From contig NZ_UGHY01000002.1 in assembly GCF_900450995.1 (NCBI RefSeq), positions 1,152,501-1,216,500 on the forward strand: a stretch of 64,000 nt of DNA, given 5' to 3'. Origin of the DNA: Haemophilus parainfluenzae. Lineage in GTDB: Bacteria; Pseudomonadota; Gammaproteobacteria; Enterobacterales; Pasteurellaceae. A program made the position numbers and the translations under genes. The stretch's first letter is position 1; each line of letters starts with the position of its first letter. Positions 31,471-41,425 of the stretch are shown piece by piece. Under the pieces are notes generated by a model. That model searched no databases. It was not told the origin of the DNA and saw only the letters and a list, made by a program, of their open reading frames with translations.

Positions 31471-34080
31471 TTACCACTGATAGCGATAAACTGCTTGAAT
31501 TGCATAAGGTTTATCGAAGTTTTTACCGTCAGCACGGCTTACTTCTAAACCAAAACGATGATTTGCAAATCCAGCATTTAAACCGACCGCACTTTCAAAA
31601 CGTCCACGGCTGCTTGCGACATCAAGCGCGCTGTTTGTGTAATGAATTTTGCTGCTACGGTTTTTGCTAGTAATCGCATTTACTTCTGCATAAGGCTGTA
31701 AATTCCAACCATTACTTAATGCAAAGCCTTTGGCTACACGTAAACCAATTCGAGAATAAACAGAAGATAAGCTATCTTCATTCTTTTGTGATGAAATATG
31801 TGTCCACGCTAATTGTGCTTGCGGGGTAATTGTCCAATCACTCGCAAGGCTAAAGCGTTTGCCTAATTCACTCGAAATAGTATAAGCGTTGTAATGGCGT
31901 TTTTCAGTGTGATCTGAGTTAGCGTATAAACGGCTATATTTCACGATGTTATCTACATAAATACCGTTATCTGCAAGGTAAGCTGCATATAAGCCCACGC
32001 TGTTGCTTCTTACTTTGCCATCACCGTAATAACCATTGAAATCAACGTTAGCTTGGCTACGACCAACAAATCCACCAACACGGAGATTATCTGTTACAGC
32101 AGCATCAGCGCCCACTTGTAAGCTATATACGTTTTGTTTAAAGCCAGAAGTTTCACTCTCACCTGTCGAAAGTGCGGCTAATTTTTGGCGAGAATTCACA
32201 TTACGAACCCATACATTACCTTTTTCACCGTTTTTCACTTCACCTAGACGTTGATGAATGCCACTTAAATCATCTTCCACTAAAAGCAATTGTGCTTGGC
32301 GAAGAGAAACTTGTGCATTTGCTAAGTCTGAAAGTAATGGTGTACTTGGTAGAACTGGAGCTGCAGGTGGTACTACTGGATTACTTGGAGTTGCCACAGG
32401 ATTGCTTGGCGTCACCACAGGATTGCTTGGCGTCACCACAGGATTACTTGGCGCCACCACAGGATTACTTGGCGTCACCACTGGATTACTTGGAGTTACC
32501 ACAGGTTTATTTGGTGTAACTGGTGCAACAGGTGGAGTTGGGGTGACCGCATTTTTAGAATTCGCTAATACCCAATTATTTCCTTCTTTTGTTAGGAAAT
32601 ATTGGTAAGCTCCTAAATCTACACGATTATTCGGGTTCGTTAAGCTAAATGCAGCGTTACCACCATTGGTTTCAACAAGTGTCACTTTTCCGTTAGCAAC
32701 ATTTGCACCTTGGTTCGTTACCCCAATTTTATGATTACCTTCAGCAGTGCCTTTAACAACGATTTTATCGCTTTTGTTTTCAGTGATATTGGTATTGAGG
32801 TTAAATGTGCTAGAACCAGTGAGATTATCTTTAATTGTTAATGTTTTGTATTCAGAAGTCGGAGTAAATGTAATCTCAGAACTGTTAGCATCTAGGTTAT
32901 TCAATGTGCTTGATTTATTGAAGCTCCATTGACTATTAGACATAGATAAGCTGATTTCATTTTTTACTGGAGAATCTGGGTTTTCAAGAATTGCACCTGT
33001 TAGTTTAGAATTCTTACTAGCTGTAAGGTTTAGATGATAGACACCTGCAGCTTTGGGATCTAAAGCATCATCGCCTTCTTCTGCTTCAATGGGGAAGTTT
33101 TTATCATTAAGCGAGATTAATGCTTGAGTAGCATTTAATGTTGTATTTTCTAAATTAATTTTAACTAACTGATCCTCGCCCAATGGGAATGCGAGCAACC
33201 CATAACCTGTATTACTTTCTGAATTTGTTAGTGTTATTGTTTGCGATCCGCTATCTGATGTAGTGAATAAGCCACTTTTATTGTTAAGAGTTACATTTAA
33301 ACCATTAGCTATAATCGTCTGAAGCGCATTCTCTTCATCTGTACCGATGTCAAAAGCAAATTGCATATCTTGATTTCCAGTAATTTGTACATTACTGATA
33401 TTTGCTATATCTTCTGCACCATATAATGCGTAGGCAATATCACTCTTTCCATTCATCTTGATACTATGATTGGATGAATTGATAACTGAGGTCTTTTGAG
33501 ATTCAATTGCACTAGAACCATCGTTATTTATTTCAATATCAGCTTGTGTATTAATTTTGCCACCACGAGATTCAATCGCTGAGTTGCCACTTGAATCACC
33601 ATAAGCATCCGTTATATTGTGAATTTGTGCGTAATTTTTCTCAATAATGAGTTTTGAGCCTTTTTCAAAAGTAGCAACAGCCCCCGATATATCTAAAAGT
33701 GAACTTGAAGGGTAGTCTTCTTTAAGTGTGGCATTTACACCAGATTTAACAGTAATATGATTATTTCTATCAGTAAGGTCAAAAATACTAAATAGTGAAT
33801 CACTAGAGGCTAGTGGTTGTCCTCCATCAGTCCTAGTTCCAACATCGGTTTTAGCTGTATTTTGGTAGTTTCCTGGAGTAATAGTTACATTAATTGCATC
33901 ACTAATTGATGTTTGTTGGTTTTTGTTGAAAGTCCAATTAGGTGATGCACCCCAAGAATACTGACATCCTGTTGAGTTTGAGCAAGTGAGATCTGTTGCC
34001 CATGCTGAATTAACTAATCCTAAGCCCATAGCCACCAAACTCACTTTAAAAGTGCGGTTAAAAATTTTGTTGTTTTTCAT
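31471..34080 (-). CDS. Classical autotransporter (type Va) surface protein
   Basis: 869 residues. Signal peptide (TFKVSLVAMGLGLVNSAWA) with a USS core in its codons; a Cys pair right after it (TCSNSTGCQYSWG); a passenger of about 480 residues rich in Asn, Ser and Thr with a beta-helix look; a proline-rich stretch of 7-residue repeats (VTPSNPV, residues about 520-570); a linker (LRQAQLLLVEDDLSGIHQRLGE); then a 260-residue beta-barrel (GNVWVRN to the terminal YRYQW, with aromatic end). The passenger has no recognisable protease triad, so an adhesin is more likely than an enzyme. Monocistronic. Confidence 0.88.
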   Translation of the reverse strand: MKNNKIFNRTFKVSLVAMGLGLVNSAWATDLTCSNSTGCQYSWGASPNWTFNKNQQTSISDAINVTITPGNYQNTAKTDVGTRTDGGQPLASSDSLFSIFDLTDRNNHITVKSGVNATLKEDYPSSSLLDISGAVATFEKGSKLIIEKNYAQIHNITDAYGDSSGNSAIESRGGKINTQADIEINNDGSSAIESQKTSVINSSNHSIKMNGKSDIAYALYGAEDIANISNVQITGNQDMQFAFDIGTDEENALQTIIANGLNVTLNNKSGLFTTSDSGSQTITLTNSESNTGYGLLAFPLGEDQLVKINLENTTLNATQALISLNDKNFPIEAEEGDDALDPKAAGVYHLNLTASKNSKLTGAILENPDSPVKNEISLSMSNSQWSFNKSSTLNNLDANSSEITFTPTSEYKTLTIKDNLTGSSTFNLNTNITENKSDKIVVKGTAEGNHKIGVTNQGANVANGKVTLVETNGGNAAFSLTNPNNRVDLGAYQYFLTKEGNNWVLANSKNAVTPTPPVAPVTPNKPVVTPSNPVVTPSNPVVAPSNPVVTPSNPVVTPSNPVATPSNPVVPPAAPVLPSTPLLSDLANAQVSLRQAQLLLVEDDLSGIHQRLGEVKNGEKGNVWVRNVNSRQKLAALSTGESETSGFKQNVYSLQVGADAAVTDNLRVGGFVGRSQANVDFNGYYGDGKVRSNSVGLYAAYLADNGIYVDNIVKYSRLYANSDHTEKRHYNAYTISSELGKRFSLASDWTITPQAQLAWTHISSQKNEDSLSSVYSRIGLRVAKGFALSNGWNLQPYAEVNAITSKNRSSKIHYTNSALDVASSRGRFESAVGLNAGFANHRFGLEVSRADGKNFDKPYAIQAVYRYQW
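32374..32520 (-). repeat. 21-base tandem repeats (about 7 copies) in the autotransporter gene
   Basis: Seven near-identical 21-base units encode the VTPSNPV heptads between passenger and barrel. Several adjacent units are identical or differ by one base, so copy number can change by slippage without breaking the frame. Confidence 0.85.
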
Positions 34081-34103
34081 ATTAATTCCTTTGGATTATA
34101 AAA

Positions 34104-34135
34104 AAAGCCAACTTATTGAATAAGTTGGCTTAAAT
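34104..34135 (-). terminator. Terminator of ilvC
   Basis: On the minus strand AAGCCAACTT / AAGTTGGCTT with an ATTCAAT loop followed by a run of seven T, shortly after the ilvC stop. Confidence 0.88.
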
Positions 34136-34151
34136 TTTACCGATTTTATGA

Positions 34152-35630
34152 TTAACCCGCAACTGCGATACGTTTCATATCAGTCATATAGCCACGTAAC
34201 TCTTGACCGATTAATTCAACCGGGTGGTTACGGATTGCATCGTTTACATCGCGTAAGGTGATATTATCGATTTCCATTGCTGGGGTTGGTTCGCCTAAGT
34301 CACCTTTTTGTAAGGTTGGGATGATTTCTTTAGCAAGAATTGGGGTCGCTACGTTAGAGAATAAGTAGTTACCATATTCTGCAGTATCTGAAATTACGAC
34401 GTTCATTTCATATAAGCGTTTACGTGCGATGGTGTTCGCAATTAATGGTAATTCGTGAAGTGATTCATAGTAAGCTGATTCTTCATAAATACCGCTTGCA
34501 ACCATTGCTTCAAAAGCTAATTCGACGCCCGCTTTCACCATTGCGATCATTAATACACCGTTATCAAAGTATTCTTGTTCGCTAATTTTGCCATCATATT
34601 TTGGTGCATTTTCAAAGGCGGTTTTACCTGTAGCTTCACGCCATGCGAATAAGTCTTTATCGCCATTTGCCCAGTCTGCCATCATTGTTGCAGAGAAGTG
34701 ACCGCTAATGATGTCATCCATGTGTTTGTAATATAAGAAACCAAGGCTTTCTTTGATTTGTTCAGCTAGTTCAAATGCACGTAATTTTGCACTGTTTGAC
34801 AAGCGATCCATCATTAATGTGATACCACCTTGTTTTAATGCTTCGGTAATCGTTTCCCAACCGTATTGGATTAATTTACCTGCGTATGCTGGATCTTTAC
34901 CGTCTGCTACTAATTTGTCATAACATACGATAGAACCTGCTTGTAACATACCGCAAAGGATAGTTTGCTCACCCATTAAGTCAGATTTTACTTCTGCCAC
35001 GAATGAAGATTCTAAAACACCCGCTTTATGACCGCCCGTTGCAGCAGCCCATGCTTTTGCGATGGCCATGCCTTCGCCTTTCGGGTCATTTTCAGGGTGA
35101 ACCGCGATTAATGTTGGCACACCGAAACCACGTTTGTATTCTTCACGCACTTCAGTACCTGGACATTTTGGCGCAACCATTACAACTGTAATGTCTTTAC
35201 GAATTTCTTCGCCAACTTCAACAATGTTGAAACCGTGTGAATAACCAAATGCAGAGTCTTTTTTCATTAAAGGCATCACATCAGCAACCACTTTAGAGTG
35301 TTGTTTGTCTGGCGTTAAGTTTACGACTAAATCTGCAGTTGGAATCAATTCTTCATAAGTACCAACTTTAAAACCATTTTCGGTTGCGCGTTGGAATGAC
35401 GCACGTTTTTCTGCAATTGCTTCAGGGCGTAAGGCATAACTAATATCTAAGCCTGAATCACGCATATTCAAACCTTGGTTTAAACCTTGCGCACCACAGC
35501 CCACGATAACGATTTTTTTGCCTTTTAAGAAGTTTGCTTCATCTGCAAATTCTTCGCGATCCATAAAACGACAACGACCTAATTGATCTAATTTTTGACG
35601 TAAATTTAAAGTGTTGAAATAGTTAGCCAT
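34152..35630 (-). CDS. ilvC: Ketol-acid reductoisomerase (class II)
   Basis: NADPH- and Mg-dependent isomeroreductase of branched-chain amino acid synthesis. 492 residues, the long class II form with duplicated C-terminal knot domain as in E. coli. Rossmann motif [20 protein letters not shown], the [10 protein letters not shown] catalytic His block, [15 protein letters not shown], and metal ligands in [15 protein letters not shown]. Divergent from ilvY, the expected activator, but the shared control region is split by a 546-bp repeat element. Confidence 0.97.
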   Translation of the reverse strand: MANYFNTLNLRQKLDQLGRCRFMDREEFADEANFLKGKKIVIVGCGAQGLNQGLNMRDSGLDISYALRPEAIAEKRASFQRATENGFKVGTYEELIPTADLVVNLTPDKQHSKVVADVMPLMKKDSAFGYSHGFNIVEVGEEIRKDITVVMVAPKCPGTEVREEYKRGFGVPTLIAVHPENDPKGEGMAIAKAWAAATGGHKAGVLESSFVAEVKSDLMGEQTILCGMLQAGSIVCYDKLVADGKDPAYAGKLIQYGWETITEALKQGGITLMMDRLSNSAKLRAFELAEQIKESLGFLYYKHMDDIISGHFSATMMADWANGDKDLFAWREATGKTAFENAPKYDGKISEQEYFDNGVLMIAMVKAGVELAFEAMVASGIYEESAYYESLHELPLIANTIARKRLYEMNVVISDTAEYGNYLFSNVATPILAKEIIPTLQKGDLGEPTPAMEIDNITLRDVNDAIRNHPVELIGQELRGYMTDMKRIAVAG

Positions 35631-36381
35631 TTTTTGTCCTTAATTGTGTAAGGTGAATAATTGTATGATGTTGTGTTTGCATATTTTTTTGTTGTGGTTT
35701 GATTATAGGATTTTTTGTTGTTGCGTAAAGTGATATTATGGGAATGTAATGTTGCAGTTTTTGCAATTATTGAAGTTGAAAATAAGGATTGGGCTTTTAT
35801 TAATGAGTTTCTTCGTTTTTTGTACTGCCAAATCTCCCCTACCCCTCTTTGCTAAAGAGGGGAATTCTTTATTTAATTGCTAGGAAGTGACTCATTCATA
35901 TTTTTAATTATTGTTATTTATTGGCATATTTAGTTACCTTAAAGCTCAAAAAAGAATTAAGTTATTCCTTAAATATAAAAGGAACTTTAGTCAATTACTA
36001 TAAAGATAAAATGCAGATCTTTGTATTATGCAAAGGACTAACCCATCTTTGCTAAAGATAGGAGCTCTTTATTTAATTGTTAGAAACTGGTTTATGTATA
36101 TGTTTAACCACAGTTGCTTATTTGATTTTGATTGCCGTAAAAATCAAATGAAGAAGTAAATTTTTCTTTAATATAAACGAAACTTTAGTCAATGAGTGAT
36201 AACTGATTCCGTTATATTATTTATCACCGTCATTAGCATATTTAATGTTAATTACTGTAAAGATAAAACGCAGATCTTTGTGTTCTGTAAAGAACAATTT
36301 CCTCTTTAGCAAAGAGGGATAGGGGAGATTTGGCAGTACAAAAAACGAAGAAATTAATTTTTACTATAGATAAAAAAAGTT
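35631..36381. other. ilvC-ilvY intergenic region, 751 bases
   Basis: No gene. 177 bases next to ilvC (35631-35807) look like original regulatory sequence, AT-rich with a TTGTTG-rich stretch. Then comes a 546-base repeat element (35808-36353), and only 28 bases remain before the ilvY ATG. In E. coli the equivalent region is short and carries the tandem IlvY operators that serve both promoters. Confidence 0.8.
35808..36353. repeat. MITE-like element with 54-base terminal inverted repeats
   Basis: Left end (35808-35862, TTTCTTCGTTTTTTGTACTG...) and right end (36300-36353) are near-perfect reverse complements with a few mismatches. Each end contains the small palindrome CCTCTTTGCTAAAGAGG-type. 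The interior has two diverged direct copies of a 200-250-base unit (from 35841 and from 36041), sharing CTCTTTATTTAATTG, ACTTTAGTCAAT and AAAGATAAAANGCAGATCTTTG. No open reading frame of note, so it would need help in trans to move. Confidence 0.8.
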
Positions 36382-37260
36382 ATGGAATTTAACGACCTAC
36401 AAATATTCATCCACCTTAGTGACACAAAAAACTTCGCAAAAACCGCCACCCAAAACCATATGTCCCCTTCCACCCTTTCCCGTCAAATTCAACGGTTGGA
36501 AGACGAGTTAGGGAAGACACTTTTTATCCGTGATAATCGGCAAGTCAAACTTACTGAATATGGTGAGAAATTTTTGCAATTTGCTAAAACAGAATGGCAA
36601 AATTGGCAACAATTTAAACAACAACTTAAAGATGAATCCGATGAACTTTGCGGTGAAATTAAACTTTTTTGCTCTGTCACTGCATCTTATAGCCATCTTC
36701 CGCACGTACTTAAAGAATTTCGCCAACGTTATCCTAAAGTGGAAATTCAGCTGACGACGGGCGATCCAGCGCTTGCATTAGAGTTGATTCAAACACAACA
36801 GGTTGACCTCGCTATTGCGGGTAAGCCAAATAATCTGCCATCCAGTGTGGCATTTCATAAAATTGATGATATTAGCTTGTCTTTAATCGCACCGCGAGTG
36901 GCTTGTTTGGCAACACAATTACTGCAAGAAAAAACCATTAATTGGCAGCAAATGCCTTTTATTTTCCCTGTTGAAGGGCATGCTCGGCAGCGGATTGAGC
37001 AATGGCTACGGGAGAAACATATTAAACATCCGAAAATTTATGCTACCGTTGCAGGGCATGAAGGGATTGTTCCGATGGTAGGATTGGGGTTCGGATTAGC
37101 GATGTTGCCTGATGCGGTGATTGACAATAGCCCAATGAATAACCAAATTTCCAGACTTAATCTCGATAAGCCTATTGAGCCTTTTGAATTGGTTATTTGT
37201 ACCCAAAAAAGGAATCTCGAACAACCCTTAATCCGTGCATTTTGGGCGATGTTAGAATAG
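36382..37260 (+). CDS. ilvY: IlvY, LysR-type activator of ilvC
   Basis: 292-residue LysR regulator. N-terminal winged helix (FAKTATQNHMSPSTLSRQIQRLEDELGKTLFIRDNR), then an effector domain with FCSVTASYSHLPHVLKEFR, LTTGDPALALELIQTQQVDLAIAGKP and ATVAGHEGIVPMVGLGFGLAMLPD. These match my recollection of E. coli IlvY closely. In E. coli it activates ilvC in response to acetolactate or acetohydroxybutyrate and represses itself. Divergent from ilvC, but only 28 bases of non-repeat sequence precede its start, so its promoter may lie in the inserted element. No strong ribosome-binding site. Confidence 0.93.
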   Translation: MEFNDLQIFIHLSDTKNFAKTATQNHMSPSTLSRQIQRLEDELGKTLFIRDNRQVKLTEYGEKFLQFAKTEWQNWQQFKQQLKDESDELCGEIKLFCSVTASYSHLPHVLKEFRQRYPKVEIQLTTGDPALALELIQTQQVDLAIAGKPNNLPSSVAFHKIDDISLSLIAPRVACLATQLLQEKTINWQQMPFIFPVEGHARQRIEQWLREKHIKHPKIYATVAGHEGIVPMVGLGFGLAMLPDAVIDNSPMNNQISRLNLDKPIEPFELVICTQKRNLEQPLIRAFWAMLE

Positions 37261-37291
37261 AATGATTGGCTGTTTAGAATAAGGATTTCTT

Positions 37292-38170
37292 ATGTTTAAA
37301 GGTGTTCTCGTTTCATTATTTGCCTCATTTTTATTTGGCTATATGTATTATTTTTCTACACTGCTGAAACCTTTGAGTGGCACGGATATTTTTGGTTATC
37401 GGATGATTTTTACGTTTCCCTTTGTTGTCCTTTCCGTGTTTATGTTTAAGCAGAAAAATGCGTTGATTCATCGCTTAAAACTCATCAAAAAACAACCGCA
37501 CTTGGCATTGCCTTATCTTTTTTGCGGCTTATTAATGGGTTTTCAAATGTGGCTTTTTCTTTGGGCGCCGAATAATGGCAGTTCGTTGAGTGTGTCTTTT
37601 GGTTATTTGCTTTTGCCAATTGTGATGGTGGCAGCAGGTCGCTTAATTTTTAAAGAACGTATTTCAACATTCAAATTTATTGCAGTCGTGATTGCCGCGT
37701 TGGGGGTGATTTCTAATATCGTGCTAAAAGGTGGGCTTTCTTGGGAAGCCATTGTGATTTGTGTTGGCTATACCACCTATTTTTCCGTTCGAAAAGCATT
37801 AAAAAATAGTGATCTCGCTTCTTTTTGTTTAGAGATGTTGAGCCTAATCCCAATTAGCATTTATTTTGCGTTACAAACAGATTTCGCAGTGGTTGAACAA
37901 AGCAATCCTAATATTTGGGGACTTCTTGTATTGCTTGGATTAATTAGCGGCACGGCATTGATTGCTTATGTGATCGCTAGCAATATGCTACCAATGAATT
38001 TGCTTGGCCTACTTGGTTATGTGGAAACCATTATGATGATTTTCGTATCGTTTTTTATCGGTGAACAAATTGACGCCGAAAGTTACCCGCTTTTTATTTG
38101 TTTAGTGCTCGCTATGATTCTTGTTGTGATTGATGGTGTGTACAAACAGCACGCAAAAGGAAGTTTATAA
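37292..38170 (+). CDS. rarD: RarD-type EamA/DMT permease
   Basis: 292 residues, ten predicted membrane helices in two EamA halves (FASFLFGYMYYFSTLLKPLSGTDIFGYRM; WEAIVICVGYTTYFSVRKAL). RarD proteins were named for chloramphenicol sensitivity; the substrate is unknown. Located between ilvY and glpE as in H. influenzae. The next gene starts one base after its stop, so they are co-transcribed. Confidence 0.87.
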   Translation: MFKGVLVSLFASFLFGYMYYFSTLLKPLSGTDIFGYRMIFTFPFVVLSVFMFKQKNALIHRLKLIKKQPHLALPYLFCGLLMGFQMWLFLWAPNNGSSLSVSFGYLLLPIVMVAAGRLIFKERISTFKFIAVVIAALGVISNIVLKGGLSWEAIVICVGYTTYFSVRKALKNSDLASFCLEMLSLIPISIYFALQTDFAVVEQSNPNIWGLLVLLGLISGTALIAYVIASNMLPMNLLGLLGYVETIMMIFVSFFIGEQIDAESYPLFICLVLAMILVVIDGVYKQHAKGSL

Positions 38171-38488
38171 ATGTCATTTAAAGAAATTACGCCACAACAA
38201 GCTTGGGAAATGGTTCAACAAGGGGCTGTGTTAGCTGATATTCGCGATGATGCCCGCTTTACTTACTCGCATCCTAAAGGTGCTTTTCATTTAACGAATC
38301 AAAGTTTTTTGCAATTTGAAGAGTTAGTAGATTTTGACTCCCCTATCATTGTGAGCTGCTATCATGGGGTAAGCAGTAAAAATGTAGCGACCTTTCTAGT
38401 GGAACAAGGCTATGAAAATGTATTTAGTATTATTGGTGGATTTGATGGTTGGTGTCGAGCAGAATTACCAATTGATACAGCTTATTAA
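38171..38488 (+). CDS. glpE: GlpE, thiosulfate sulfurtransferase (single-domain rhodanese)
   Basis: 105 residues. The active-site loop is [13 protein letters not shown], with the persulfide Cys followed by the YHGxSS loop characteristic of Glp[20 protein letters not shown] is the rhodanese start. It moves sulfane sulfur from thiosulfate to cyanide or thioredoxin in vitro. It follows rarD directly, and a USS-pair terminator follows it. Confidence 0.95.
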   Translation: MSFKEITPQQAWEMVQQGAVLADIRDDARFTYSHPKGAFHLTNQSFLQFEELVDFDSPIIVSCYHGVSSKNVATFLVEQGYENVFSIIGGFDGWCRAELPIDTAY

Positions 38489-38518
38489 TGTGTTTTAAAT
38501 AAAATTGATTTGATGAAA

Positions 38519-38549
38519 AAAGTGCGGTGAAATTTCACCGCACTTTTGT
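38519..38549. terminator. USS inverted-pair terminator between glpE and the broken adhesin gene
   Basis: Stem AAAGTGCGGTGAAA / TTTCACCGCACTTT, nearly loopless, with A and T runs outside. Usable in both directions. Confidence 0.85.
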
Positions 38550-38559
38550 GTTTCTTAGT

Positions 38560-41252
38560 TTACCATTCGTAGCCTACGCCAACGGAGCTTACCACGTCGC
38601 CTTGCGTATTTGTGCTTCCACTTAGGCGGAATAATACTTTACCGTTGTCACTAGAGCGGCTATATCCCACAGCAATAGCATTTTGTCCTTTGAAGTTTCC
38701 TGCACCCGCAGAAATCATAGACTTACCATTACCTCGTACTTGTGGCAATCCAGCTATTGCAGCAGAACCCGCAATCCCAGCTTTCAGCATTTTATTATGT
38801 TGGGTAACTTTTTGATTAATAGCCTCGACAACAGAATAAAGTTGAGAGCCGTTAATCGCATCCGTTGATGTACTGGTAATACGACCTGCTGCAACGTGCG
38901 TAATTTGACGCTCTTTACCTTCGGCACCTACGCTGACAGTTGATGTTGGATTTGTACCAGCAAATCGATAAGTGGTGCCTTGAATCGTGATGCTTTCTAC
39001 AGGCATTGGTTTACTTGGCGCAGATTCGTTACCTAATACTACAGCGCCATCAAACCCTGCATCAACAGTAACATTATTGCCTAACACCATCACATTATGT
39101 GATGCAACTTTATTCCCTGCACCAATTGCTACAGAATTATTACCCGTTACCTCATTTTTGGTACCGATAGCAATTGAGTTTGTACCGCTCGCAAAGGATT
39201 CTTTCCCTGCAGCAATTGAGTTTTCACCAATATTAGAAAAATGACGTGTTAGTTTTTCCTCTAACTCTTTTAGTGCTTTTTCCTTTTTGGCTCGCTCTTT
39301 TTCAAACTCTTCTTTTTCTGCTTGTTTTTTTGCAAGTTCTTCTTGTTTTTGTTTTAACTCATTTGAATTTTGAGAATCGGATGTTGATTTTAAATTTTCA
39401 ATCTGAGATGTAAGATTGTTGACTTCTTCTTCCTTCTTCTCAAATCTTATTTTGGCCTCATCTGAGGCTTTTTGGGCTTTTTCATATTCTTTTGTTATTC
39501 CCTCAACGACTTCATTATGAGGATCATAAAGTTTTAATTTTTTTGCCCAGTCATTTAATTCGTTTACTGTTTCTTCAGCATATTTATTCCATAAGTTCTT
39601 GGTAGATTCCTTAAATTTAAATTTAATATTTTCATAATAATTTCTAGGATTATCTATTTCCTTATCGATTTCACGATAAAGGAGCTCTCTTTTTTTAACA
39701 TTTTCTTCTGTTGGGGATTTGCTTTCTTCCTCATAAGCCGCAATATATTCTGATATTTTCTTTGCAAAACCTTCAACAAATTTAAGTTGTTCAAGAAAAT
39801 CATCTTTATCAAAAAGCCATTTATCCTCAGGGGCATTAAGATCGATTAGGTTATAAAAATCATCATAAAATCTCTTGACCCACTCTCTTAACGGATCAAC
39901 ATTCTTCTCTGGATAATTGGTATTTTCCCCACTGAAGAAATCCTTAAAAAATTTTGATGTTTTATAATAATAAAGAGATGGTTTTGTTCTATCTTTACTT
40001 GTGTTTCGGATGTACTCCCCCTCTCCTTCATGACCATATTTAGAAACATCATTAGGATTAGAATAAGGATCGTAATATGTATGGCTTGTTAATAAAAAAT
40101 TACTATGGTTTACTTGATCATCTTTTTCATGTTTTATTGGGGAAGATAAAATACGAGATTTGCTATATTATTAGGTTTATCTATATTATTATTATGTGTA
40201 TTATTAAGATTATAAAGTTCCTTTAACTCATTTATTGTATTAGTCCCATTTATTATATTTAGTAAAGTGGAATATTGTACGTAACGCTCTTTTTGGTCAG
40301 ATGAAAAGAAACTTTCTGTCATTTTATTTGGAATTGTTTTTCCTTCTGTGAGAGCTACAGAGCCTACAGAATTTACTTTTTCTAGTAAATCGGGAACAAT
40401 ACCAACATCTGGATTTGCGTATATCCCTAGATCACTTGTTGCTCCAATGTTAAGAAAGTATTTGTCATTTCTAGATTTAATTGTGTTTTGTATCTTCTCT
40501 TTGTCCTCTCCGAAGGATACTCTAGCTTTTAGATACCCATTAACAATAGCTTCATATTTATCTATATTCCATTTTTGAAGCTTAGGATAATCTTTTTCAA
40601 CTAGCTGTTTTAAGTCTGCTGCTAACTTTTGACGTCCCGTTGTTCCATTAGAATTATCTGTAAGTTTCTCAATATTAAGTTCTTTTATTTGTTTTAGGTA
40701 ATTTACCCAAACAAATTCTCCTCCTGAATTGATTGATGCCAAGATTGACCCAACGTTATCTTGTGCTTCTTCAAACTCTTTTTTTAAATTTTCTAATTCC
40801 TTTTCTTTATTACTTAAATCTTTATTTAGTGAATCGATTTTATTTGTTTTATCCTTATTGTGGTTTTTGATCAACTCTGTTAGTTCTTTGATTCTGTTGT
40901 TTAGATCTTCCTCAGTTTTATTGTTGGCTTCAATTTTTTCATTTATATTGGAAAGATCTTTATCAGCCTTGCTCTTATTAGCAATCGTTTGCTTTTCTTT
41001 TTCAAGAATAGCCTTAAATTCTTCACGAGAAATATTGCCACCTGTTGCAACAGAATCATTACCTTGTGCTAAACCATATTTAGCTGTTACAGCATTGTTA
41101 TAGCCAGTTGCAACGCCATGATCGCCTGTGACAATATTTCCTTCACCCGTTGTGGACGGGGCAGAATAGGCAAGGTTAGAAGATAAAGGCAATGTAAAGA
41201 GTAATAAGGCTACTGAACTTTTTGCAGTAGTTAAAGCAGTACGTTTTTTCAA
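38560..41252 (-). pseudogene. Trimeric autotransporter adhesin (YadA/Hia-like), interrupted by one frameshift
   Basis: Two consecutive open frames encode one protein of about 895 residues. The upstream frame (41252-40134, TTG start after GAGGA) has a signal peptide (SSVALLLFTLPLSSNLAYSA), a head motif (IVTGDHGVATGYNNAV) and a coiled coil. The downstream frame is open from 40167 and continues through more coiled coil, YadA head repeats (NSVAIGTKNE, NSIAIG), the neck (HVAAGRITSTSTDAINGSQLYSV) and the membrane anchor ending GVGYEW. The frames overlap at 40134-40167. One extra base there, for instance in the four-C run at 40139-40142, restores a single frame. Loss by mutation, switching or a sequencing error are all possible. 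The middle is very AT-rich compared with neighbours. Confidence 0.85.
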
Positions 41253-41425
41253 AATATCCTCCCAAATGATGATGTTCGGTGAAATGTACGATCTACTTAA
41301 AATTATATATTTTTTTGTGATTAAAATGTCGACAAAATTATCTGTTTTGTGATCTTGCTTGTGTTTTTTTTTATATTTTGAGTAAAATGTAACCAAATAG
41401 ATGTAAATAAAGATATATTTAAACA

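Noticed and set aside
32374-32520. Regular short repeats that might suggest a CRISPR array
   Set aside because: Units are contiguous 21-mers without spacers and encode a proline-rich linker in frame.
39654-39836. 60-codon minus-strand frame within the adhesin region as a separate gene
   Set aside because: It is out of frame with the clearly open adhesin frame that continues across the same bases.
40729-41103. 124-codon plus-strand frame opposite the broken adhesin gene
   Set aside because: Leu/Phe/Ser-rich complement of Lys/Glu/Asn coiled-coil codons; not a gene.
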